Positions 30,660-37,405 of a stretch of 37,405 nt of DNA are shown piece by piece. Both the position numbers and the translations under genes were made by a program. A model generated the notes under the pieces. That model was not told where the DNA came from, ran no database searches, and saw nothing but the letters and a program-made list of their open reading frames with translations. Within the stretch, counting starts at the first letter, position 1; every line of letters starts with the position of its first letter. The stretch is from Oscillospiraceae bacterium (GTDB lineage Bacteria; Bacillota; Clostridia; Oscillospirales; Ruminococcaceae). The DNA is taken from positions 1 to 37,405 of the forward strand of contig JAFYZY010000141.1 in NCBI GenBank assembly GCA_017548485.1, in the 5' to 3' direction.

Positions 30660-33362
30660 ATGCTGTATTGTCCAGAATGCGGTGCTGTGTTATCTGATGG
30701 TGCTCAGCTCTGCTACAGATGCAAAGCAAGAATAGCTGCTCCCATTGAGAGCGGCGAATTGCCGGTCATGAAAGGTTTCGACGAGAGATACTGGACTCTT
30801 GATACGATCCCGGAACCGGTGGATGAACCTGCGCAGATCTGTGACACAGAACCGGAGGAGGTCTCAGGAGAGATGGGTGAACCGGATGAAACTGCCGGCA
30901 CACCCGCGGACGAAGTCCCGGAACCGGAATACACCGTTCTGCCTGAAGAGACCGGCGCAGAGGAAGATGAGGCGGTGACCGACGCCGAGCCGGAGGATTC
31001 TGTTTTCCCCGAAGAGACAGACGCAGAGGAAGAGGAGACGGAACCTGATACAGGAACTGAACCGGAAGAGATATCTGTCCCTGAGGAATCCGACACAGAG
31101 GAAGAAAACACGGAGACCGGAGCCGGACCGGAACCGGAAGATGCTGCTGAAGTAACATACACAGAGGAAGAAACGGAAGAAGATACTGAACCGGAACCGG
31201 AAGACACTATTTCCGCTGACGTACCTGCCGAGCCCGAAACATCACCTGAGGAGAAGGCAGAAAGAGAGCTCCTCAACATGCTCGAGGAACTCAGGCCATC
31301 AGCACATAAAGAGGACGCGGCAGAACCGTATGATGTGCTGGCCGCTCTCAGAGATATACCGTCTTTCTTTGATGACGAAGACATTCCCAGCCTGACAGAC
31401 GAAGAACTTTTCGGCACAGACGGACAGAACAGATACATAACAGTTGCCGAAGAACCGGAAGTAAAGACGGATGATCTTCCTGAAGCAGATACTGTCGGGG
31501 ACGCCGTCCCTGCCGCGGAAAACTTCATGCCGGAGTTCTTCTTTGATGTGAAAGAGCCCGAAACCGGTGCTCCTGCCGGGGAAGATACCTTGCCGGCTGC
31601 ACCCGCTGCGGAAGACGATGCCGCGCCGGAGTTCTTCTTTGAAGTGAAAGAGCCCGAAGCCGGTGCTCCTGCCGGAGAAGATACCTTGCCGGTAGCACCC
31701 GCTGCGGAAGACGGTGCCGCACCGGAGTTCTTCTTTGAAGTGAAAGAGCCCGAAGCAGAGACTGCACATGAAGAGACCGATATCACAGAGGCTCCTGAAG
31801 CAGTTGATATGCCCATGCCTGAGTTCTTCTTCGGAACGGAAGGATTCGGGACCACGGAAGAGGAAGCGGTGACGAAGGAGATCCCTGAGCCGGAGGCTGA
31901 CATACAGGAACCGCTGCAGGTAGAAGATACACCCAAAACGGAAGATGCTGCAGAGACAGAGGCTCCTGCAGAGAAGACAGAGATGCCCAGGTTCATCTTC
32001 GATGAAGACGATTACGATACCGATTCTTTCGACGAAGTTGAGGAACCTGAGACAAGAGATTTCGCTGAAAGAGTAAAAGCTGTATTCACAAGAGAAGACA
32101 GCAACAGGGATACGGAGAAAGAAGAATCGGACAGAAGCGCGGTGGTGCGCGCTCTGTACACCAGAGAACTGGTCGTGGACAGACCGATCCGGTCCGAGGA
32201 AGTGATCTCGGAGACATCAGATGCAAAAGAGGCAAGGAAAAGAAGAAGAAACAGCCTGATCATCATCGCCGCTTTGGCTCTGGTGCTGTCGCTGGCAGCG
32301 CTGTACTATCACAACCTGCCCGGCAATGTATTCTCGCGCCGCATGCAGAAAGCCGAGACCGCGCTCTCGAATGGAGATATCGTATCCGCCGCGGCTGAAT
32401 ACAATAAAGCCCTGGAGGTGAGACCTGATTCTCTTCAGGCCGCTGAGATGCTCGATTCGCTGTGGGAGAAGACCTGCAGCGAGGCGGACAGCATGGCTGA
32501 GGAAGGAAGATACAACGATGCGGTGCAGACGGCTCAGGTCCTGAAACTGATCCATCCGGAGAACACAGACGGATACGCCGCTAAGATGGAGGAGATATAT
32601 TCTTCCTGGATGCGCGCGGCGGTCAACGCCGGCAACAGCGATGATGTGACCAGGATACTGGATGCAGCAAAAGATGAAATAGGTGCGGACGCATTGTCCA
32701 GACTCCAGGAGATAGCGGACAGCGACCAGATTTGGATCAAGTACGAGGAACTGTTCTCCGAGAACAGCGGAAAGATACTGGACAGCTTCTACGGCGGAGA
32801 CCGGAAGGCAGTCTTTGGAATCATATCCGCGATGAAAGAAAAAGTCGCCGCTTACAGAAACGAGGGAGGAACGTTCCCGGTAGTCTCGGAAACCGAGAAG
32901 TCGGGTAAGCATGTCGCTTATTATTACGGTGACGACGGTTTGTTCCAGGTGTATATCGGAAAGCTCACCGATGAAAATACCCGTACAGGGAGTGCTGATT
33001 CATTCGTGATCGGCACCGAAGGGAACAAAACTACATATGAGTACTACACATGCGAGTGGGACAAGGATGTTCCGGGCGGAGCCTTCACCGACGAGAGATT
33101 CGGAACTGACCTGGAAGACGACAGGCACTATACCTACAGCGGAAAGCTTAAGAACGGGGCATATGACGGAGACATAGACGCGACCGACTGGGACGAAACT
33201 GTCTACAAGCTGAAGTTCCAGGACGGAAAAGTCATTCTGGAGATGGAAGTGTCTCCGGGCGGAGCGAGAAACGTAGTAGGATGGGACGAGTACAGGGTTT
33301 GGATGCTCTGCTTCAGCGATGAGGATGTCCAGAGGACATTCACGCTGCCCTATGTGAAATGA
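30660..33362 (+). CDS. Zinc-ribbon/acidic-linker/transmembrane/TPR-like protein, paralogue B
   Basis: A 900-residue protein. The N-terminal zinc ribbon (Cys 4, 7, 18, 21) is followed by about 480 residues of acidic, Glu/Pro/Thr-rich low-complexity linker containing 32-residue repeats, then a transmembrane helix (about 530-550), TPR-like helices (IVSAAAEYNKALEVRPDS) and the same C-terminal beta domain as paralogue A (ends RNVVGWDEYRVW). It is thus a version of A with a long cytosolic acidic linker. I start at ATG 30660, 6 bases after AGGAGGT; an in-frame ATG at 30636 lacks a ribosome binding site. Function is unknown. Confidence 0.78.
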   Translation: MLYCPECGAVLSDGAQLCYRCKARIAAPIESGELPVMKGFDERYWTLDTIPEPVDEPAQICDTEPEEVSGEMGEPDETAGTPADEVPEPEYTVLPEETGAEEDEAVTDAEPEDSVFPEETDAEEEETEPDTGTEPEEISVPEESDTEEENTETGAGPEPEDAAEVTYTEEETEEDTEPEPEDTISADVPAEPETSPEEKAERELLNMLEELRPSAHKEDAAEPYDVLAALRDIPSFFDDEDIPSLTDEELFGTDGQNRYITVAEEPEVKTDDLPEADTVGDAVPAAENFMPEFFFDVKEPETGAPAGEDTLPAAPAAEDDAAPEFFFEVKEPEAGAPAGEDTLPVAPAAEDGAAPEFFFEVKEPEAETAHEETDITEAPEAVDMPMPEFFFGTEGFGTTEEEAVTKEIPEPEADIQEPLQVEDTPKTEDAAETEAPAEKTEMPRFIFDEDDYDTDSFDEVEEPETRDFAERVKAVFTREDSNRDTEKEESDRSAVVRALYTRELVVDRPIRSEEVISETSDAKEARKRRRNSLIIIAALALVLSLAALYYHNLPGNVFSRRMQKAETALSNGDIVSAAAEYNKALEVRPDSLQAAEMLDSLWEKTCSEADSMAEEGRYNDAVQTAQVLKLIHPENTDGYAAKMEEIYSSWMRAAVNAGNSDDVTRILDAAKDEIGADALSRLQEIADSDQIWIKYEELFSENSGKILDSFYGGDRKAVFGIISAMKEKVAAYRNEGGTFPVVSETEKSGKHVAYYYGDDGLFQVYIGKLTDENTRTGSADSFVIGTEGNKTTYEYYTCEWDKDVPGGAFTDERFGTDLEDDRHYTYSGKLKNGAYDGDIDATDWDETVYKLKFQDGKVILEMEVSPGGARNVVGWDEYRVWMLCFSDEDVQRTFTLPYVK
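31530..31757 (+). repeat. In-frame tandem repeat, 96-base unit
   Basis: Units begin at 31530, 31626 and 31722 (the last partial), with few differences. Each encodes 32 residues starting PEFFF-D/E-VKEPE and rich in Ala, Pro and Glu. A diverged PEFFFG copy follows near 31818. The unit length keeps the frame. Confidence 0.88.
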
Positions 33363-33367
33363 TCCGG

Positions 33368-33401
33368 AGGAGGACCCTTGCTCAAAGGGTTCTCCTTTTT
33401 T
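33368..33401 (+). terminator. Terminator after paralogue B
   Basis: A 12-bp stem (33368-33379 with 33385-33396, one G-T pair) and a run of six T. Confidence 0.85.
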
Positions 33402-33429
33402 GTGAACGAAATCAACACGGAGGTGTCAG

Positions 33430-35025
33430 ATGGATATTTTAACGACCGCAATAGAGAAAGCCGGCATTTACCGAAGCGGAGCCGAAGTAGTGAGAAGAGG
33501 ATCGCTGGAACTGTCGGAAGGAAACCATAAGCTTTACGTCAAAGGCATGAGCGGAAGTGTCAGGTATGATACGGTAAGGCTGTTTGGTGCAGATGGGCTT
33601 CGCGTCTCGAATCAGAGGTTCGAGGCTTTCGGGGAGCACCAGGAGGAGAAGGAGTCAGAGAATATCCGCAGAGAAATAGAGGAGATCGAAAAGCAGATAG
33701 AAGTGAGACAGATGCAGATCGACATGTGGAGGTCGAACGGGGATTTCACCGCCAGAACGTCGCAGTCTGCATCGGAAGTGGAAGAATACATAGAAAAGCT
33801 TCCCGAACGGGTCGATAAGCTGAATGGGATCATCTCGGAGTACAGAAAACAGCAGGAAGCTCTTACAGAGGAACTGCAGAAGGCCGAGAGGGCTGAGAGC
33901 TCTCCCGCAGTCGTGGTTGATGTGGATGTCGAGAAGGCCGGTACATATCCTTTTGAGCTGAGATACTTTGAGAATAATGCGGAGTGGAACCCTGTATACG
34001 AACTGTACAGCGATGGGGAAGGTCCTCTTGAGATCAGAATGAGGGCCAGGATCGCGGAACATACGGGGGAAGACTGGGAGAATGTGCAGATAAGCCTGTT
34101 TACGGGCAATCCGTCCTCCGGCAGCGCTCTTCCGGAACTAGGTACGTTATATCTGGATTACCGTCAGGAGGTCCAGTACCGTGCTTCCGTGGCCATGGGA
34201 AAAGCAGCCCCCGCAATGATGAACATGATGATGGATTCCGCCGCTGCCTCAGATGACGTTATGGAGTTCGGAGCAGTGGAGGAGAGCAGCGTCAGGATGC
34301 AGACCGCAGAGGCCGATGTGAGCGATGACGATACCATGACGGAATACATCCTCCCGGGCAGAAGGGATGTTCTGGACAACTATGACGGAACGATGGCTGA
34401 CCTGCAGAGTTATGAGATCCCCGCGGAGTATGAGGTCGCAGCAGTCCCCGTACTTGACACGAGAGCTTACCTCACGGCAAAGGTAAAGACGGCGGATATC
34501 CCGTTCACGAATGCATTCAGTACCGGTGTCTTTCTGAAGGGCAAATATCTCTGCACGGTATATCTGGATCCGGATCTGACTAAGGAAGAGATCGTGATCA
34601 CGCTGGGTGAGGACGAGAGGATAAAGGTCAGCCGCAAAGAGGTGTCCAGGAAGGCAGCGAACACCTTCCTCAAGGGACAGAGAACAGTCGACCATGTGTT
34701 CGAGACGAGGGTGACCAATATCTCCGGGAAGGATATGGAGGTATTCCTGAAGGACCAGGTCCCCGTATCCAGAGAAAAGGATATCACCGTGGAGGTCAGG
34801 GAACTGTCAGGAATGACACGGGAGGAAAAGACGGGCGAGGTCTCCGGCAGGGTGAGCGTTCCCGCCGGACAGACTGTGACGAAGACTCTCGCCTACAAGG
34901 TATCATGGCCAAAGGACAAGAAGGTCACCGAAAGCAGGGATCATTCGGGAACAAGGATATGCTCGGAATGCGGATCGCCGGTGTATGGGCAGTTCTGCCC
35001 GGTATGCGGGAGCAGAGTCAACTGA
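33430..35025 (+). CDS. DUF4139/MuiA-like protein with C-terminal zinc ribbon
   Basis: A 531-residue protein. The N-terminal 60 residues match the DUF4140-type beta domain of mucoidy-inhibitor-A-like proteins; a coiled coil follows (about 75-155), then the DUF4139 beta domain (YPFELRYFENNAEWNPVYEL and GEDWENVQISLFTG). It ends in a zinc ribbon (CSECGSPVYGQFCPVCG) that the core family does not usually have. There is no signal peptide, so it is probably cytosolic. Start ATG 33430 after GGAGGT. It follows two other zinc-ribbon genes but after a terminator. Function is unknown. Confidence 0.83.
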   Translation: MDILTTAIEKAGIYRSGAEVVRRGSLELSEGNHKLYVKGMSGSVRYDTVRLFGADGLRVSNQRFEAFGEHQEEKESENIRREIEEIEKQIEVRQMQIDMWRSNGDFTARTSQSASEVEEYIEKLPERVDKLNGIISEYRKQQEALTEELQKAERAESSPAVVVDVDVEKAGTYPFELRYFENNAEWNPVYELYSDGEGPLEIRMRARIAEHTGEDWENVQISLFTGNPSSGSALPELGTLYLDYRQEVQYRASVAMGKAAPAMMNMMMDSAAASDDVMEFGAVEESSVRMQTAEADVSDDDTMTEYILPGRRDVLDNYDGTMADLQSYEIPAEYEVAAVPVLDTRAYLTAKVKTADIPFTNAFSTGVFLKGKYLCTVYLDPDLTKEEIVITLGEDERIKVSRKEVSRKAANTFLKGQRTVDHVFETRVTNISGKDMEVFLKDQVPVSREKDITVEVRELSGMTREEKTGEVSGRVSVPAGQTVTKTLAYKVSWPKDKKVTESRDHSGTRICSECGSPVYGQFCPVCGSRVN

Positions 35026-35050
35026 AGAAACAGAGAGCATAAAGCATTAA

Positions 35051-35078
35051 AACACCCGCGGCATGGACCGCGGGTGTT
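35051..35078. terminator. Bidirectional terminator
   Basis: An 11-bp stem (35051-35061 with 35068-35078) between convergent genes, with TTTT on the minus-strand side. Confidence 0.8.
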
Positions 35079-35099
35079 CGTGTCTGTTTGATCAAGATA

Positions 35100-36287
35100 T
35101 CAGTCAGACGCAAGATCTCTGAGTATTGATTCGTGTCTCGGCTTGACCTCGACCGACCACTTGGGTCCGCTGGCATACATCTCGGCAAGTTCAGCGAGAG
35201 CCGCAGGGACATCGATGCCCTGAGGACAGGCGTGAGCGCACTGCCCGCACCCAATACAGGCGGACGGGCGTTTCTCCTCTGCCAGACCGTCAATGCGGAC
35301 GGAAGCGGTGCTGGTGGCGGCATATTTGTAGTCGTTGTAGCATTCCAGCAGATACGGGATATCCAGTTCCATGGGACATCCGGCGCAGCAGTAGCGGCAC
35401 TGCGTGCAGGGAACGCCTCTCTTAAGGTTCTCAGCTATCTCGAACAGTGCATTCTGCTCTTCTTCGGTGAGCGGATCGGATTCGCGGAAAGTATTCAGGT
35501 TGTCTTCAACCTGCGACAGCTCGTTCATGCCGGACAGAACCATCCTGATGTTATCGAGTCCCTGCAGGAAGCGGAAAGCGTAAGATGCATCGGATGCTTC
35601 GGGACGGAATGCTTTGAGCTTCGAAGAGTGCTCCTCAGAAAGGACGGCAAGCTTGCCTCCTCTGCAGGGCTCCATTACCCAGACGCCGAGGCCGTGATCG
35701 GTTATGATCTCGTATTTCTTCTTTGCGTTCTGCAGGCTCCAGTCCAGATAGTTGCACTGGATCTGCACGAACTCGAACATCCCTTCATATTTGTCAAGAA
35801 CATGCTCCAGAAGTTCCGGACCTCCGTGGAAAGAGAATCCGAGATGCCTGATCTTTCCCTCATCTCTGATCTTGAGGATGTCCGGAATGATATGGTATTC
35901 CTCGCTCTCATAGATCTTGACGGACCACTCGTTGATGTTGTGAAGGAGATAGAAATCGAAGTGATCGGTCCGGCATCTGTTCAGGGATATATTGAAAAGA
36001 GCGGTGTTGTCCACCGGTCCCGGGAGCGAATGTCCAGGGAACTTGTCGGCGAGATAATAGCTGTCCCGCGGATATTTCGCAAGCGCTTCCGCTACCGCTG
36101 CCTCGGACTTTCCGCCGAGATACGGATAGGCAGTGTCGAAATAATTGACACCGTTCCCGACGGCAAGGTCGAACATGGAGTTGACCTTCTCCTGATCGAT
36201 CTCACCGGTCACGGGATCGGTCGAGAACCTCATGCATCCGAAACCCAGACGGGACAGTTTGATTCCGTTAAAATCGCTGTAGATCAT
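35100..36287 (-). CDS. Aldo/keto reductase with C-terminal 4Fe-4S ferredoxin domain
   Basis: A 395-residue fusion common in anaerobes. Residues 1-280 form the AKR barrel: LGFGCMRF, the catalytic Asp/Tyr/Lys segment NYFDTAYPYLGGKSE and ADKFPG, and HYLLHN-like FYLLHNINEW. The C-terminal part carries two Cys clusters: CTQCRYCCAGCP, and CIGCGQCAHACP. It likely reduces small carbonyl substrates using ferredoxin-linked electrons; the substrate is unknown. Start ATG 36287 follows AGAGG. It is the downstream partner of the symporter gene on the same strand, about 50 bases apart. Confidence 0.92.
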   Translation of the reverse strand: MIYSDFNGIKLSRLGFGCMRFSTDPVTGEIDQEKVNSMFDLAVGNGVNYFDTAYPYLGGKSEAAVAEALAKYPRDSYYLADKFPGHSLPGPVDNTALFNISLNRCRTDHFDFYLLHNINEWSVKIYESEEYHIIPDILKIRDEGKIRHLGFSFHGGPELLEHVLDKYEGMFEFVQIQCNYLDWSLQNAKKKYEIITDHGLGVWVMEPCRGGKLAVLSEEHSSKLKAFRPEASDASYAFRFLQGLDNIRMVLSGMNELSQVEDNLNTFRESDPLTEEEQNALFEIAENLKRGVPCTQCRYCCAGCPMELDIPYLLECYNDYKYAATSTASVRIDGLAEEKRPSACIGCGQCAHACPQGIDVPAALAELAEMYASGPKWSVEVKPRHESILRDLASD

Positions 36288-36313
36288 CGATATAACCTCT
36301 GGTAATTGATGCA

Positions 36314-36339
36314 GACACCTGAATCAGACGGCAGGTGTC
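36314..36339 (-). other. Hairpin between symporter and aldo/keto reductase genes
   Basis: GACACCTG (36314-36321) pairs with CAGGTGTC (36332-36339), directly after the symporter stop codon. There is no T run, so it may be a weak attenuator or mRNA-end structure. Confidence 0.45.
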
Positions 36340-37405
36340 CTATTTGTTTTTGCTGAAGTATTCTTTGGCCAGTGACGCCACTGTGCCGGACAGTCCCAGG
36401 ACTGCCACGAGGTTGGGTATGGTCATGATGCCGTTGAGGGTATCAGAGATCCTGTAGGCCAGGCCGAGAGGAACAGTCGCTCCGTATACGACGGCTGCCA
36501 CGAAAACGATCTTGTAGATGTTGGAGAACTTCCGGCTTCCGGTCAGGAACTCAAGGCATCTGACGCCGTACAGGGACCAGGTGATCATGGTCGTGAAGGC
36601 GAAGAGCAGCAGCGATACTGCGACAGACAGGCTGCCGAATTTCTCGCCGAATACCGTCGCAAAGGCATCGATGGGCAGTACGTTCTTGTCTCCGGTCACA
36701 TACTCTATATTTACTCCGCTCATAAGCACCGCGAAGCAGGTGAGAGAGCAGATCACGATCGTGTCGAAGAACACTTCGAACATGCCGAACAGCCCCTGCC
36801 GGACGGGATCGTCGGTGCTTGAGCTCGCATGAGCAATGGGGGCAGAGCCCTGGCCTGCTTCGTTGGAGAAGAGACCGCGTCCGAGGCCGCTGCTCACGGC
36901 GTTTTTGAGAGTGATGCCCACAGTTCCGCCAAGCACCGCTTTGGGAGAGAATGCTCCCTTGAATATGGAAGCGATGACTGTGGGGAAGGAAGTGATATGG
37001 CTGATGATCACAATGACAGAGCAGACAACGTAGATGATGCTCATCACAGGGATAAGTGTTTCGGCTGCCTGGGCGATGCGTCTGACACCGCCAATGATGA
37101 CGAGACCTAGAACAACGGCAGCGACGATCCCTATGACCAGAGATATGATGCCGCTCTTATCAGAAGCTTCCGGGATGAAAGCGGTCACGGCTGAGTTGAT
37201 TGCAGTCACCATGGAACTGATCTGGCTAAGACATCCGATCCCGAAGGAAGCGACCGTACCGGCCACCGCGAAGATCACAGCCAGCCATTTCCAGTTCTTT
37301 CCGAGACCTTCGGTGATATAGTACATCGGACCGCCGACATTCTCGCCTGCATCGTTCTTCTGACGGTATCTGATAGCCAGGGTGACCTCACTGAACTTGG
37401 TGCAC
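36340..37405 (-). CDS. Sodium:alanine symporter (AGCS family), 5' end outside window
   Basis: The frame is open to the window edge, giving 354 residues of the C-terminal part. GGPMYYITEGLG near the visible N-terminus, GTVGITLKNAVSSGLGRGLFSNEAGQGSAPIAHA-type sequence and about eight transmembrane segments are diagnostic of AGCS transporters, which import alanine or glycine with Na+. The frame reads through the internal ATG at 37326, which is not the start. The stop is TAG, directly before a small hairpin. Confidence 0.93.
   Translation of the reverse strand, partial: CTKFSEVTLAIRYRQKNDAGENVGGPMYYITEGLGKNWKWLAVIFAVAGTVASFGIGCLSQISSMVTAINSAVTAFIPEASDKSGIISLVIGIVAAVVLGLVIIGGVRRIAQAAETLIPVMSIIYVVCSVIVIISHITSFPTVIASIFKGAFSPKAVLGGTVGITLKNAVSSGLGRGLFSNEAGQGSAPIAHASSSTDDPVRQGLFGMFEVFFDTIVICSLTCFAVLMSGVNIEYVTGDKNVLPIDAFATVFGEKFGSLSVAVSLLLFAFTTMITWSLYGVRCLEFLTGSRKFSNIYKIVFVAAVVYGATVPLGLAYRISDTLNGIMTIPNLVAVLGLSGTVASLAKEYFSKNK

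Noticed and set aside
31530..31757. CRISPR array
   Set aside because: The repeats are in frame, 96 bases long, contiguous without unique spacers, and encode protein.
30713..31996. Minus-strand Ser-rich open frame (427 codons)
   Set aside because: It mirrors the Glu/Pro-rich linker of the zinc-ribbon protein on the plus strand; Ser richness comes from reading the Glu codons backwards.

Overview
The window reads as a chromosomal segment of an anaerobic Firmicute of the class Clostridia, probably an uncultured gut or rumen lineage. Support: the order SRP RNA-dnaX-ybaB-recR, a tmRNA beside smpB, a CarD-type regulator, a FeoB with a Cys-rich partner peptide, a CD1871A-type CXXC peptide between a TlpA-like lipoprotein and a 4Fe-4S membrane protein, strong GGAGG ribosome binding sites, several TTG/GTG starts, and many Fe-S proteins. 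Base composition looks close to balanced and uniform. I saw no insertion sequence, integrase, phage gene, CRISPR array or tRNA. No stretch over 300 bases lacks a gene or structural RNA.

Layout. 1-2181 (+): end of feoB, its small partner, and a BaiN/HI0933-like flavoprotein. 2222-2703 (+): promoter, a yybP-ykoY (Mn2+) riboswitch with terminator, and a small His/Gly/Pro-rich membrane protein. 2795-4668: CarD-like regulator (-) divergent from a GH5-like glycosidase (+) broken by one amber codon. 4731-9245 (-): zinc-ribbon membrane protein, large clostripain-family protease, RluA-type pseudouridine synthase, type-4 uracil-DNA glycosylase. 9363-14159 (+): pduL, SRP RNA, dnaX, ybaB, recR, smpB, cyclophilin and tmRNA, a DNA replication/repair and ribosome-rescue block. 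14253-16056 (+): MBL-fold, glyoxalase-like and SGNH-like enzymes.

16145-23334 (-) is the most unusual part: an apparent eight-gene operon with an ECF transporter (UPF0397-type S component, double ATPase, EcfT) followed by five tandem paralogues of the SAM hydroxide adenosyltransferase (DUF62) family. One paralogue has lost its catalytic residues, one has lost its whole C-terminal domain, and one has changes at conserved sites. The leader could fold into a small pseudoknot, and a terminator-like hairpin separates the S gene from the ATPase gene.

23506-25194 (-): Fe-S membrane protein, CXXC peptide and TlpA-like lipoprotein, a likely extracytoplasmic redox unit. 25331-29193: M23 peptidase (+), type-B carboxylesterase (-), acyl-ACP thioesterase (-). 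29294-35025 (+): two paralogous zinc-ribbon/transmembrane/TPR-like proteins and a DUF4139 protein that also ends in a zinc ribbon. 35100-37405 (-): ferredoxin-tailed aldo/keto reductase and the 3' part of an AGCS-type sodium:amino-acid symporter that runs off the window.

Most genes form short same-strand operons closed by clear hairpins, several of which sit between convergent genes and look bidirectional. All calls come from reading the sequence; no database search was run.
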